The notes under the pieces are model-generated. The model did not search any database. It was given only the letters and a program-made list of their open reading frames with translations, and had not been told where the DNA came from. DNA of 64,000 nt from an uncultured Oleispira sp. (lineage in GTDB: Bacteria > Pseudomonadota > Gammaproteobacteria > Pseudomonadales > Oceanobacteraceae), in assembly GCA_913061415.1 (NCBI GenBank), contig CAJXUD010000001.1, forward strand, positions 62,001-126,000, written 5' to 3'. Below are positions 35,301-44,610 of the stretch, in pieces. Position numbers and translations under genes: made by a program. Numbering within the stretch: the stretch's first letter is position 1; each line of letters begins with the position of its first letter.

Positions 35301-38300
35301 TCCATAATCTCTTGAGCTTCTTCTAAGAAGATTTCTAATAGTTCAGCATCAACGTCATCGTCTGATTGACCAGCTTCGATGACAGGAAGTTCTGCCGGAA
35401 GCTCTTCAAGCACCTCAAAATCATTGCCTAATTGATTAGTATCTTCACTAATCAATTCAATGTTTTCTTTAGCAATATCCTTGATAGCCTCATCTAATGG
35501 CTCTTCTTCGATTTGAACGTCTTCGATCTGAATGTCTTCAACCTGAGCTTCTTTGATCAAGTTATTACGATTAGACAATTCAATCTGAGTCGTCTTAACC
35601 CGAGCCAATACCTCATCATCAGCCGACAAACTCTGACCTGCGGCTAAATAGTCCATCATGTTCAATAAGCTTTCATGTGCTGCTAATAAGCAGTCTTCAA
35701 GCATTGACGCATCTATTATTTCGGTCGAATCAAGTATGTCTTGATACAAGTCATACAAAGCACTGGCCAGCTCGCTTACTTCAGCTATTTCTGCACGATC
35801 TGCACTATCAATCAGTTTTACTAATTCTTCACTAAGCTGAGTGAGCGCAGTTGTGTCTTTTGGCTCACCGACCCATTGCTTAACTATTTCATCAGCATCT
35901 AATAAGACATCCATGCCTTGTGCTAAAAACTGAGTTAACTGGTAAGGATCAGGCAGGGCTTGTTCACGATCTTCAGAATAAACAGGGGCTAATAGCAGTT
36001 CTTCTAGCTCAGCTACTTTGACTAAGAACTCTGCTTCGTGAAGCAATGGTGCAGTTGAATGCGCTTCCAGCTGTTTAATTCCAACCTTAATCAGCTCACA
36101 GCCTTCTGCAAGCAGACTCACTAATCCAGGAGTATTCTTAATTTGATAAGCACATAGCTCTTTTAGTAGTTTCTCTAATGGAGAGGCTACTGACGCAATA
36201 GAATCAACCCCTGCCATATGCGCACTACCCTTCAAGGTATGCAAAGCGCGTTGCAATTGATCAGAAAGCTCATTATTAAAGTCTGATGCCAGTGATTCAT
36301 CGATGAAATCATTAACGGCTTCGAGATGTGATGTTACCTCAGTAATAAATATCTCTAATAAAGCATCATCTATTAAGTTTTCTTCAGGCTCTTCAAATTC
36401 AACTGCTGGCTCAGTATTTTCAATAAGCTCAATTTCTTCGAGTAACTCTGCTTCTTCGGCCGGTGCATCTTCAACCTGTTCAATTTCTTCTATTAACTCA
36501 ACAGGCTCTATGACTTCTACAAGCTCAACAGGCTCGATTTCCTCTACTAACGCAACATCAACATCTGGCTCTGCGAGCTCATTTATTGCATGAGAAGAGG
36601 AGAATTCGTCAGCAAAATCATTAATGGTTTCGCCCTGAGATAGTGCATTCGCATAATTCATGAGGCTATCCGTATCGACAGTCACAGCTGTACGCGTACG
36701 GAAATTTTCAATAAGTTCTGGAATATGAACAATAACTTGGTCAATCAATGCGCACGCGTTATCACCCAGTACGACGGTTTCATCAATGACTCGATTAAGC
36801 ATGTTCTCAATCGACCATGCTAACTCTCCAAGTACCGCAGCCTTAACCATGCGACCACTACCTTTTAGGGTATGGAACGCTCTTCGCACGGTTGACTGTG
36901 CATCCGTATTGGATTTATCGGCACGATATTCTGGCCAATACTCTTGTAGAGTTTCTAAAACTTCTTCGGCTTCTTCTAAGAAGATTTCAATGATTTCATC
37001 ATCGATAAGATCATCTTCTTCGATTTCAGCAACCTCTTCAACTTCAACAATGTCTTCAACTTCAACAATGTCTTCAACTTCAACAATGTCTTCAACTTCA
37101 ACAACGTCTTCAACTTCAACAACGTCTTCAGCTTCAACAACGTCTTCAGCTTCAACAACGTCTTCAGCTTCAACAATGTCTTCAACTTCAACAACGTCTT
37201 CAGCAACAAGCGTTTCTATAACACCGTCTTCTAGATCGATTGTATCTACAATTTCTTCTGCATTAACAGGATCTGTAATGCCATCTAATATCGATGCCAA
37301 GTCGACTTCAGAGCTGATTGAATCATCTGAAGCTAGATCAATACTATCGAGCACGGAACCAAAGTCATCAGCACTTGAGTTGGTCTCTGTATTCCCTTCA
37401 ACCGTGATAGGTTTTGGTAGGTTGGATAACGCAGTTTCTGCACGTTGCAATAAACTCTCATCAGCTTCTTGCGGGCTATTACTATACCGCTCAATGTAAT
37501 ACTCAACGCTGGTCAAAATATCAGCGAAGTTATCCATTACACTCCACTGAGCCTTTAAACCTTCGGTAATTAGCTGCTGCTCGACAAAATCGGCTATGCC
37601 TTCCAGTATTTTTGCTACACGCGGTAGCGGAATCATGTTGATCGAGCCTTCGATTGATCTCAACCAATGCGGGGCTTCTTCTAACTCAGAGGTATCCCAT
37701 TGCTTTGCGATGTATTCAACAACCGCATCTTTGACTTGCTCTAAGACATTACGCGTTTCGTGCAATACCGCTTTTTGAGCATTACTAATAGAGACAGTCT
37801 CAGGGCTTGCTTCAACAAGTGTTCCTTCTTGCTGCATGCCATTCAAAGTCGCTTCTACATAAAGTAAAGCGCCCGCAATATCCATCAGCTCACTATCTTC
37901 TGCAGTACCTTCATCCAGCAAGCGAGTCACAATACTTTGCTGCTCTTGCAGCACTCGTCGTGGCATACCTAGACCCAGCATGCCCATCGTATCGATGATC
38001 TGCTTGAAGAACGGAACTAGTGAAGCCAAGGCTTCTTGGCGGTTCTCATCGTTGCGAACAAGATGATCAAACTTTTCTTTTAGTTCAACAATTTCTTCAA
38101 CTAAGGCGCCTACAACACTGCCAACCGTCTTTTTATCGGGTCCCGATAATGCATTGCGCTGATCTTGTAATTCTTGCTCACTTGGCAATGACGCAGCTAA
38201 ATTAAATTTGGTTTTAACCGCTGAAATAGCACCATCTTCTAGAGATGATTTCGCCACGTAATACAGTATGTTTTTAAGCAGTTCAGCGGGCGCAGGAATA

Positions 38301-39061
38301 TTTAATACTTCAATGCCATCTTCTTGAGTACTTTTCAGCAAGGCATCTAATTCACGCAAAAGTGGTTTAGCACTTTTAGGAACCGACTCTTCAACTTTTA
38401 AATATTCAACAAATGCTAATGCTGGTAGCCATACAAGGCCTTGTGGGGTCTTACCAAGAGATCGCTCTAAGCGAGAGAATACTTTCTGTAAATAATCTAA
38501 GGCTAAGGCTTCTTGCTCACCACGTAGAATATGTAAAATCGCAGTTTGCTGCATTTGGCGTAATTTTTTAAGCCACGGTGCAAAACCAGGATCTTTGAAT
38601 TTATTTAATTCTTCAGGCGTTAATGCCGTAGCAGCAGCAATACTTGGTGCAAACAATGCCGTTTCTGACATTAAGCTTTCGCCACGAGCAGCACGCAGTT
38701 CATTAAGAATGGGTAATAACACAACAGGCAGGTCTCGACGACCTACTTTGATATGCTCAAGGTAGCTTGGCAATTGAAGAATCGCCTGCATTAATACCTC
38801 AAGTACGTCCCCTTCATTAGCAACATCCCCTTCGGCCAATACCTTGGCTAAAGCTTCCATTTCTTCTGCTAATAATGCGGCGCCGTAAAATTCGACCATT
38901 TGCAAAGTGCCGTGCACTTGATGCAGATAGCTCAAACAGAATTTGAGACGAGTGCGATCCTGCGTATTTTCTACGTAGGCTTCTAATGCTTGTTGCGCCT
39001 GCTGAAGGGTCTCTTCAATCTCGCCTTTGACCCATTCCAGGGCGATGTAGTCGTGGCTCAT
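32378..39061 (-). CDS. chpA: hybrid chemosensory histidine kinase ChpA with multiple Hpt domains
   Basis: A 2227-residue CheA-type kinase of the twitching motility system. Domains: an N-terminal Hpt-like region with His50 in LHQVHGTLQM; degenerate Hpt-like helical bundles to about 600; four canonical Hpt domains with HTLKG at His730, His941, His1281 and His1459; a dimerisation region with VSANLLDSLVNLAGE; an HATPase domain with LRNAVDHGIE; a CheW domain; and a C-terminal receiver (VVDDSVTVRK, LLDIEMPRMDG). P. aeruginosa ChpA has a similar array with Ser and Thr variants. Acidic linkers separate the Hpt domains; the one before His730 contains nine hexapeptide repeats encoded at 37035-37196. 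It ends in TAG next to chpB. Confidence 0.95.
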   Translation of the reverse strand: MSHDYIALEWVKGEIEETLQQAQQALEAYVENTQDRTRLKFCLSYLHQVHGTLQMVEFYGAALLAEEMEALAKVLAEGDVANEGDVLEVLMQAILQLPSYLEHIKVGRRDLPVVLLPILNELRAARGESLMSETALFAPSIAAATALTPEELNKFKDPGFAPWLKKLRQMQQTAILHILRGEQEALALDYLQKVFSRLERSLGKTPQGLVWLPALAFVEYLKVEESVPKSAKPLLRELDALLKSTQEDGIEVLNIPAPAELLKNILYYVAKSSLEDGAISAVKTKFNLAASLPSEQELQDQRNALSGPDKKTVGSVVGALVEEIVELKEKFDHLVRNDENRQEALASLVPFFKQIIDTMGMLGLGMPRRVLQEQQSIVTRLLDEGTAEDSELMDIAGALLYVEATLNGMQQEGTLVEASPETVSISNAQKAVLHETRNVLEQVKDAVVEYIAKQWDTSELEEAPHWLRSIEGSINMIPLPRVAKILEGIADFVEQQLITEGLKAQWSVMDNFADILTSVEYYIERYSNSPQEADESLLQRAETALSNLPKPITVEGNTETNSSADDFGSVLDSIDLASDDSISSEVDLASILDGITDPVNAEEIVDTIDLEDGVIETLVAEDVVEVEDIVEAEDVVEAEDVVEAEDVVEVEDVVEVEDIVEVEDIVEVEDIVEVEEVAEIEEDDLIDDEIIEIFLEEAEEVLETLQEYWPEYRADKSNTDAQSTVRRAFHTLKGSGRMVKAAVLGELAWSIENMLNRVIDETVVLGDNACALIDQVIVHIPELIENFRTRTAVTVDTDSLMNYANALSQGETINDFADEFSSSHAINELAEPDVDVALVEEIEPVELVEVIEPVELIEEIEQVEDAPAEEAELLEEIELIENTEPAVEFEEPEENLIDDALLEIFITEVTSHLEAVNDFIDESLASDFNNELSDQLQRALHTLKGSAHMAGVDSIASVASPLEKLLKELCAYQIKNTPGLVSLLAEGCELIKVGIKQLEAHSTAPLLHEAEFLVKVAELEELLLAPVYSEDREQALPDPYQLTQFLAQGMDVLLDADEIVKQWVGEPKDTTALTQLSEELVKLIDSADRAEIAEVSELASALYDLYQDILDSTEIIDASMLEDCLLAAHESLLNMMDYLAAGQSLSADDEVLARVKTTQIELSNRNNLIKEAQVEDIQIEDVQIEEEPLDEAIKDIAKENIELISEDTNQLGNDFEVLEELPAELPVIEAGQSDDDVDAELLEIFLEEAQEIMEAAGVALQRWQADPDNLRDVAELQRELHTLKGGARMAEMTDVADLCHELESIYEGLHDGRVQSRDGLIPLLSSYHDILDDMLDHIKNGQSVDLDPQVVVRIHAVAKGADPLTVNTLVDNETSAEAVTHEVSNIHSLSEDISPIEDTTNFVDNEVVSLDIDESDREILEIFLEEAQELQQELDTILQEWQLAPENLRATEEIQRVMHTLKGGARMGGLTEVGDLAHEFEAWMIKAQQGEVNVDDAFFSEVFQRQDGLAASVDAVARSLSQPAENQQTEIPTVDSIDEHIEAVDQTEEPAEEVHTGESIALDESVESNIVPFKRNEDVPEEESKTTVAITAKPLTQLDQEAQNKPQQGRRGPQEMVKVSANLLDSLVNLAGETSISRGRLEQQVTDFSYSLEEMDSTLERLRDQLRRLDIETEAQVLFRQERQTPSYEDFDPLEMDRYSQMQQLARSLVESASDLLDIRESLTNKTRDAETLLLQQSRVNTELQEGLMQTRMVPFQRLVPRLRRIVRQVGQELDKQVEFKVFNADGEMDRTILERLISPLEHMLRNAVDHGIETKSERAKTSKSALGSVELSISREGGDVLVILKDDGHGINIDAVREKAIERGLMTADSKLTDIEIMQFILHAGFSTAQAVTQISGRGVGMDVVNSEIKQMGGTLFINSIPGQGTEFQVRLPFTVSVNRALMVRVGDDLYAVPLDSIQGIVRVSTDQLEALYQQPLAERSFEYGGADHRLEYLGNMLGTEAQPKLAGQKMPTPVLLIKGETPYALQVDTLLGSREIVVKTLGSQFSSVMGVSGGTILGDGSVVIILDLPAMIRSQSNLEYQQAMALDAIEAEKRHEKEVTAKRILVVDDSVTVRKVTTRLLERNGFEVFTAKDGVDAITTLQDHVPDLMLLDIEMPRMDGFEVASIVRHDSRLQHVPIIMITSRTGDKHRNRAFSIGVNEYLGKPFQEDILLSNIEKLLAGDAEN
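37035..37196. repeat. nine 18-bp tandem repeats inside chpA
   Basis: Nine exact 18-bp units, plus-strand form TCTTCAACTTCAACAATG with A/G and T/C variants, in frame with chpA. On the coding strand they encode a hexapeptide of the form E-D-V/I-V-E-V/A, forming a highly acidic linker before the first canonical Hpt domain. Variation among the units is confined to a few positions, as in a recently expanded repeat. Confidence 0.93.
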
Positions 39062-39064
39062 CGC

Positions 39065-39961
39065 CTAGCGGCCTCCCATATTATTATTATCACGTCGCAC
39101 ATAGATTGATAATTTGTTGCTATCAACCTGAACTAAATTTGGATGTTGCCAATCTACCATTTCACCTAAACCTGTTACTAAAATCCCACCTTCAACTAAT
39201 CGATCAGCTAAAGCATTAAGGATTTCACGACGACGCCACCGACGAAAATAGATCAATAAATTTTGGCAATAGATGACACTCAACCCTGAAACAGGAAAAG
39301 CGTCTAAATTTAAAGCGTTTACTTGCGAAAAACAGGTGCGATCTCGTAACGCTGAAACAACCTGGTATTCGTTATTTTCAACAGCGATGCAGTAGCGTTG
39401 GCGGTAAGAAGCAGGAAGTGTTTCAAGCTTACGAATAGAATATTTACCCTGCCTAGCCTTGCGCAATACTACCGTCGATAAGTCTGTTCCGGTTACCGAG
39501 AATTTAAAACCCTGATGGGTTAAGCATTCATCTGCAATCATAGCCAAACTATAGACTTCTTCGCCGGAAGAACAGCCCATACTCAGTATTTCAAAAGAAC
39601 GATTAATGGGTGCTGTTTTAGCCATCTCCATCAAATGGCCTTTTACAAAACTCATAGCATCAGGATCACGAAAAAATCGCGTCTCCTGAACGGTTAAGCG
39701 ATCAGAAAGTACTGACCACTCAATCGCACCACCGGAACCTGTTGTTACTCTCTGGTAATAGTCTTCATAGTCATCACAACCCAACTCACGCATACGGATG
39801 CCCAAGCTCGTTTGCAAAAAAGACTTTCGCTGAGGCGCAAGACACATGCCCGTGCGTTCCTCAAGCAAGTTCTGCCAAAGCAGAAATTGCTCTTCCTCCA
39901 TATCAGGCATCATGCCAAAGCCGGAGCGCTTACTAGAAAAGAAATCTGATGGATTGCTCAT
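39065..39961 (-). CDS. pilK: CheR-type chemoreceptor methyltransferase PilK
   Basis: A 298-residue SAM-dependent methyltransferase for glutamates of PilJ. It shows the CheR N-terminal helical domain, TVQETRFFRDPDAMSFVKGH, motif I LSMGCSSGEEVYSLAM, TGTDLSTVVLRKARQGKYS and the YCQNLLIYFRRWRRREIL segment characteristic of CheR. No C-terminal pentapeptide tether was seen. It lies three bases before chpA and seven after pilJ. Confidence 0.93.
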   Translation of the reverse strand: MSNPSDFFSSKRSGFGMMPDMEEEQFLLWQNLLEERTGMCLAPQRKSFLQTSLGIRMRELGCDDYEDYYQRVTTGSGGAIEWSVLSDRLTVQETRFFRDPDAMSFVKGHLMEMAKTAPINRSFEILSMGCSSGEEVYSLAMIADECLTHQGFKFSVTGTDLSTVVLRKARQGKYSIRKLETLPASYRQRYCIAVENNEYQVVSALRDRTCFSQVNALNLDAFPVSGLSVIYCQNLLIYFRRWRRREILNALADRLVEGGILVTGLGEMVDWQHPNLVQVDSNKLSIYVRRDNNNMGGR

Positions 39962-39968
39962 CTTCTAC

Positions 39969-42005
39969 CTACAGAGTCTGCTCGCTCTCAGGAAGCTTAA
40001 AGCCAGCAACCGATTCACGTAACTTGTTAGCCATGTCGGCAAGGTTACCAATCGACTTGGCCGTCGCAGTTGTACCTGCAGACGTTTGCGAAGTAATCTC
40101 TTGAATAACGTTCATCGTATTCGAAATATGACCGGCAGAAGATGCCTGCTGACGTGCAGCGTTGGAGATGTTCTGAATCAAGTCGGCCAAGTTTTTCGAT
40201 ACGTTTTCGATTTCTTCCAGTGCAACACCGGCGTCTTGTGCAAGGCGTGCGCCTCGTACCACTTCCGAGGTTGTGGTTTCCATCGAGATAACCGCTTCGT
40301 TCGTATCGTTCTGAATGGTTTTCACCAGCGCTTCAATCTGCTTCGTTGCCGCAGCAGAACGTTCTGCTAGTCGCTGTACTTCATCGGCAACAACCGCGAA
40401 GCCTCGACCTGCGTCACCGGCCATAGATGCCTGAATTGCAGCGTTCAACGATAGAATGTTTGTTTGGTCAGCAATATCGGTAATCAAGGATACAATATCC
40501 CCAATTTCCTGCGAAGATTCACCCAGACGTTTAATACGCTTAGACGTTTCTTGAATCTGTTCACGAATGTTATCCATACCGTGAATCGTTGCCTGTACAA
40601 CCTCAGCACCTTTGTTGGCGATCGCAACCGATCGCTCTGCTACCGCAGATGATTCAGAGGCGTTTGCCGATACTTGGTCAATAGACACAGCCATTTCGTT
40701 AATAGCCGCAGAAGCTCCAGCAATTTCTTGTGCTTGGTGCTCAGATGCTTCAGCAAGATGCATCGCCGTTGCTTGTGTTTCTTGAGCAGCGGAGGATACC
40801 TGTACCGCTGTTTCGTTAATCGCCGATACCAACGAGCGCATCTGATCGATTGCGTAGTTGATGGAGTCAGCAATCGCACCCGTAAAGTCTTCTGTTACCG
40901 TCGCCTGCGTGGTTAAGTCACCATCGGCCAGATCGGCAATTTCATCAAGAAGACGTAAAATAGCGATTTGGTTTTGTTCGTTTTGATCAGCTGTTTCAGA
41001 TAAATCCTTACGAGTATCACGGTAAGAAACGACACCTAAACCAACAATAGAGATTACTGCGAATAATGCAGATAGATAGGCAATAAGTTGTAATTTACCA
41101 AGGCTTTCAGTATTCGATTGAAACGCATTCGTCAAAGAAGATGTTTCGTTAAGTAGCAATTGAGAATCGGCAAAAATAGCATCCGATGCTTCACGTACTT
41201 GGAATAGTTCAGGAGACGTTTCAAGAATTTCATCAACCGAGCCCGATACGAACTCGAACAACTCAGCAATTTCGGCCAGTGCAAAGATAGCTTCTTCATC
41301 GGCTACTTGGCTAAGGTTCATCGCAACGTTACCTTCGATCATACCGTTAAGTACACGACCGAAAAGAGAAGCATCTCGTCCAAAAGCATCAGCAGCCATT
41401 ACCGCATCTTCACCACCGCCCAATACTTTGTTAACCGAACGTACAATACGTTCTGCTAACCAAGACTGACGTTGTGCAACAGCAACCTGATCTGCAGGTG
41501 CGCCACTGTCCAATAAGATTTCTACAATCTCATCGTACTCGACCTGAAGCTGTGGAATTGTTTCTGCCAATGTTGCCGCAACTTCGTGCAACGAAAGGAT
41601 AATATTTTGGGCTTGTACAATCTGATCAGCGTTATTCGAAACTTTGTTCCAAATACCCTGTACGTTCGTCATTGTTGCAATTTCTGCAGGAGGTAAGCCA
41701 GTATCTGTATTACCTTCATTCAAATAACCCCAACGAGTTTGGAAGTTATCACGTGCATTACGCAACAAAGAGAAGGCAGGGCCTTTACCACCAGCAGCTT
41801 CCACGGCGTTCTTTGCCAATTCTTGCGAAAGTACTCGTAGCTCACCAGCGTGGCTAATGTATTCTTTATCTTGGTTTGCTTTAGTGTTCACAAAGATTGT
41901 CACACCCAAGAACGCAAGGATTGAAACAATCAGCATCACTGTAAAGAAACCTGCTCGTGGGTTTCCAAATACTGTGGACCAAACGCTTCCCGTTTCTTTA
42001 CTCAT
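39969..42005 (-). CDS. pilJ: methyl-accepting chemoreceptor PilJ
   Basis: A 678-residue inner-membrane receptor. One helix spans about residues 19-40 (GFFTVMLIVSILAFLGVTIF), followed by a helical periplasmic sensing region. A second helix lies at about 320 (LIAYLSALFAVISIVGLGVV), then a HAMP-like region with LLDEIADLADGDLTTQATV and the cytoplasmic coiled coil. The hairpin tip includes DQTNILSLNAAIQASMAGD and GRGFAVVADEVQRLAERS; note Gln-Ala-Ser instead of the more common Glu-Ala-Ala. PilJ senses surface contact and pilin in P. aeruginosa and signals to ChpA. Confidence 0.95.
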   Translation of the reverse strand: MSKETGSVWSTVFGNPRAGFFTVMLIVSILAFLGVTIFVNTKANQDKEYISHAGELRVLSQELAKNAVEAAGGKGPAFSLLRNARDNFQTRWGYLNEGNTDTGLPPAEIATMTNVQGIWNKVSNNADQIVQAQNIILSLHEVAATLAETIPQLQVEYDEIVEILLDSGAPADQVAVAQRQSWLAERIVRSVNKVLGGGEDAVMAADAFGRDASLFGRVLNGMIEGNVAMNLSQVADEEAIFALAEIAELFEFVSGSVDEILETSPELFQVREASDAIFADSQLLLNETSSLTNAFQSNTESLGKLQLIAYLSALFAVISIVGLGVVSYRDTRKDLSETADQNEQNQIAILRLLDEIADLADGDLTTQATVTEDFTGAIADSINYAIDQMRSLVSAINETAVQVSSAAQETQATAMHLAEASEHQAQEIAGASAAINEMAVSIDQVSANASESSAVAERSVAIANKGAEVVQATIHGMDNIREQIQETSKRIKRLGESSQEIGDIVSLITDIADQTNILSLNAAIQASMAGDAGRGFAVVADEVQRLAERSAAATKQIEALVKTIQNDTNEAVISMETTTSEVVRGARLAQDAGVALEEIENVSKNLADLIQNISNAARQQASSAGHISNTMNVIQEITSQTSAGTTATAKSIGNLADMANKLRESVAGFKLPESEQTL

Positions 42006-42090
42006 TCTGCTATCTCCGTACTTATTTGCACGTTTGTTATTATTAAGGGTTCAGTGCAATCCATAGACTGAACCGCAACAAACTATTTTA

Positions 42091-42615
42091 TTAAACGGCT
42101 ACATGCAGAAATTCATCTGCTTGAACCAGGTCTGTAAAACTAAAGATGGGCCAATTAGACCCATCACGCTCAAAGCAACCACGCACATAAGGCGCGTAAT
42201 TAGCTTCAATATTCATTTGATTATTTACTAAGTGAGAAGGGAATTGCTGCATACCAAGCACCGCATCAACCAATAGGCCGTGTTGCTGCTGGCCTTCTCC
42301 TACAACGAGAACTCGTCGGGTCTTCCAGTTAGTTTTGGACGGAACATCTAATAATCCGGCCAAATCTAAAATAGGCACCAAGCGCCCCCGAATATTAGAA
42401 ACACCTAACATCCAGTTTCTAACACCAGGAACTTTAGTCACACGAGGAGTTTGCAATATTTCATCAACCTCCCCCATTGGGGCTACGAACCTTTGCCCTG
42501 CCAACATAAAACCGATACCACGCCAATAAGTTACCGCCTCTGTTTTTTGCGGCAACTCACTCGCGTTATTTCGACTTTTTTTAGCGATCTCTACTAGCAG
42601 AGCAAAAGGTGACAT
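42091..42615 (-). CDS. pilI: CheW-like adaptor PilI
   Basis: A 174-residue CheW-domain protein linking PilJ to ChpA. It shows GIGFMLAGQRFVAPMGEVDEIL, the WMLGVSNIRGRLVPILDLAGLL segment (canonical GVINLRG-type), and GLLVDAVLGM. It begins one base after the pilH stop. Followed by pilJ after 85 bp. Confidence 0.93.
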   Translation of the reverse strand: MSPFALLVEIAKKSRNNASELPQKTEAVTYWRGIGFMLAGQRFVAPMGEVDEILQTPRVTKVPGVRNWMLGVSNIRGRLVPILDLAGLLDVPSKTNWKTRRVLVVGEGQQQHGLLVDAVLGMQQFPSHLVNNQMNIEANYAPYVRGCFERDGSNWPIFSFTDLVQADEFLHVAV

Positions 42616-42616
42616 A

Positions 42617-42982
42617 TTAACCAGCCATGACCATTTTAATTTCTTCCATTAATCGAGCAGCAGGAACAGGCTTAACAAGGTAGCCTTTAGCGCCTTGACG
42701 CCTGCCCCATACTCGGTCAGTTTCTTGATCTTTTGTTGTAACAATAATTACAGGGATATGTTGAGTACTCGGATCTTTCGTCAACTGTCGTGTTGCCTGA
42801 AAACCATTAAGGCCAGGCATAACGATATCCATTAATACGACATCAGGTTTTTCTTGACGAGCAAGCGCTACGCCATCAGCACCATTTTCAGCCGTTAAGA
42901 CTTCATGACCGTGCTGTTCAAGCATCGTTTTAAACGAATGCGTTTCCGTTGGAGAATCGTCAACTACAAGTACGCGCGCCAT
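42617..42982 (-). CDS. pilH: single-domain response regulator PilH
   Basis: A 121-residue receiver domain with no output domain. ARVLVVDDSPTE supplies the acidic pocket, MDIVMPGLNG carries the phospho-acceptor Asp, VTTKDQETDRVWG has the Thr switch and YLVKPV the conserved Lys. It is very similar to P. aeruginosa PilH, which acts on pilus retraction or as a phosphate sink. ATG 42982 is preferred to a TTG at 42988 because it aligns with the family start. Confidence 0.95.
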   Translation of the reverse strand: MARVLVVDDSPTETHSFKTMLEQHGHEVLTAENGADGVALARQEKPDVVLMDIVMPGLNGFQATRQLTKDPSTQHIPVIIVTTKDQETDRVWGRRQGAKGYLVKPVPAARLMEEIKMVMAG

Positions 42983-43020
42983 TCTCAAATTACCTCTAAA
43001 TTAATACTGCTATCGACAAA

Positions 43021-43401
43021 CTATTTAACAAAGTTACGAATTGCACCAAGCAACTCATCTTTACTAAAGGGTTTGGTTAAATATTGGTCAGAACCAACAA
43101 TACGTCCTTTGGCTTTATCAAAAAGCCCATCTTTACTCGAAAGCATAATAACTGGCGTATCTTTATATTTAGAATTATTTTTAATTAACGCACATGTCTG
43201 ATAACCATCTAAACGCGGCATCATAATGTCGACGAAGATGATATTTGGGTGCGTATCTGCGATTTTTGCCAACGCATCAAAACCATCAGTTGCAGTTATT
43301 ACTTCACAACCGACCTTTTTTAATAGGGTTTCGGCGGTACGACGAATAGTTTTACTATCGTCAATAACCATAACTTTCAGGTTATCAAAGTTATCGTCCA
43401 T
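43021..43401 (-). CDS. pilG: single-domain response regulator PilG
   Basis: A receiver-only protein of about 126 residues and first gene of the Pil-Chp operon. LKVMVIDDSKTIRRTAETLL, FVDIMMPRLDGYQT with the Asp acceptor, IMLSSKDGLFDKAKG and YLTKPFSKDELLGAI match PilG, which drives pilus extension and cAMP signalling in P. aeruginosa. ATG 43401 gives the family N-terminus; the upstream in-frame extension to 43494 has no support. Divergent from gshB across 219 bp. Confidence 0.95.
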   Translation of the reverse strand: MDDNFDNLKVMVIDDSKTIRRTAETLLKKVGCEVITATDGFDALAKIADTHPNIIFVDIMMPRLDGYQTCALIKNNSKYKDTPVIMLSSKDGLFDKAKGRIVGSDQYLTKPFSKDELLGAIRNFVK

Positions 43402-43620
43402 ATAAGAGCCTTCAACCATCCAAATGAATTTTTTTGTTAGATATAGCGGTCTCGAAGTGCGAGGGACGCTGATTACAACCTTTGTAACATACAATTGTAG
43501 ACCTTCACAACGCTAACGCGTAAAAGTTAGAACTGATCGAAACAATTAATTCCACTGCAAGTCTCAATACTTAGGGTAAAATGCACACAATACATTCGTT
43601 TTCTCTTATCTGGAGCAGTC

Positions 43621-44571
43621 ATGAGCATTAAAGTCGGCATCGTAATGGATCCTATTGAACAAATATATTTTCACAAAGATACCTCTCTCGCATTGATGTT
43701 TGCTGCCCAACAGCATGATTGCGAACTTTTCTACATGGAACAAGAAGACCTGTCGATTCAAAATGGTGTGGCATATGGACGAATGGCGCCAATTAAAGTG
43801 GCCATGGACCCAGAGAACTGGTTTGAAAAAGAAGCGGCCGTCGATCGTCCACTGAGCGACCTACAGCTTATTCTAATGCGAAAAGACCCTCCATTTGATA
43901 GCGAATTCATTTACAGCACCTATATATTAGAGCGTGCTGAGCAGCAAGGCGTCATCATCGCCAACAAGCCTCAAAGCTTGCGTGATTGTAACGAGAAGGT
44001 ATTCGCAACCGAATTTGCCGATCTTATGAGCCCAACCACGGTGACTCGTCGACCAGATCTATTAAAAGCCTTCCACGCGGAACATGGCGATGTAATCTTT
44101 AAACCGCTAGATGGAATGGGCGGTTCTTCAATTTTCCGATTAAAAGAAGGCGACCCGAATGTCAGCGTTATTATTGAAACCCTGACCAATCATGGCCAGC
44201 AGCAAATAATGGCTCAGCGCTTCATTCCTGAGATCACTCAAGGTGATAAACGCATCCTTATCATTGATGGAGAAGCCGTTCCGTTCACACTGGCTCGCAT
44301 TCCTGCTAAAGGTGAAACACGTGGCAACCTAGCCGCTGGCGGTTCTGGTATCACCATGACGTTAACAAATAAAGAGAAGGCGATTGCCGATAAAATTGGT
44401 CCGATATTAAAAGAGAAGGGCTTATACTTTGTTGGTCTTGACGTTATTGGTGATTACGTGACTGAAATTAACGTCACTAGCCCGACCTGCGTACGTGAAA
44501 TAAGTCGCGATTCGGGCATTGATGTAGCCGACCAGCTAATCACCTGTTTACTACAGAAAGTGCGCTGTTAA
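43621..44571 (+). CDS. gshB: glutathione synthetase
   Basis: A 316-residue ATP-grasp ligase joining gamma-glutamylcysteine and glycine. Signatures: KVGIVMDPIEQI at the N-terminus, RKDPPFDSEFIYSTY, the ATP-binding loop FKPLDGMGGSSIFR, and RIPAKGETRGNLAAGG near the active site. INVTSPTCVREI is close to the C-terminus. GGAG lies six bases before the ATG. A -10-like TAAAAT is at 43577-43582. It leads an operon-like series through pyrC'. Confidence 0.97.
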   Translation: MSIKVGIVMDPIEQIYFHKDTSLALMFAAQQHDCELFYMEQEDLSIQNGVAYGRMAPIKVAMDPENWFEKEAAVDRPLSDLQLILMRKDPPFDSEFIYSTYILERAEQQGVIIANKPQSLRDCNEKVFATEFADLMSPTTVTRRPDLLKAFHAEHGDVIFKPLDGMGGSSIFRLKEGDPNVSVIIETLTNHGQQQIMAQRFIPEITQGDKRILIIDGEAVPFTLARIPAKGETRGNLAAGGSGITMTLTNKEKAIADKIGPILKEKGLYFVGLDVIGDYVTEINVTSPTCVREISRDSGIDVADQLITCLLQKVRC

Positions 44572-44610
44572 ACTAGGGCACCTTTTAATTACTACAATGT
44601 GAGACCGCCC

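Noticed and set aside
37035-37196. Possible CRISPR array
   Set aside because: Units are adjacent without spacers, lie inside a coding region in frame, and no cas genes are present.
36976-37209. Minus-strand frame with repeated LLKLKT units
   Set aside because: An alternative frame of the same 18-bp repeats in chpA. Repeats with a period divisible by three open all frames.
36786-37499. Plus-strand 237-residue open frame rich in Ser and Thr opposite chpA
   Set aside because: It is the antisense image of the acidic repeat region of chpA. It has no ribosome binding site and no recognisable domain; its length results from the repeat period and codon bias.
43402-43494. N-terminal extension of PilG
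   Set aside because: The extra 31 residues are absent from PilG homologues and have no ribosome binding site; ATG 43401 gives the conserved start.
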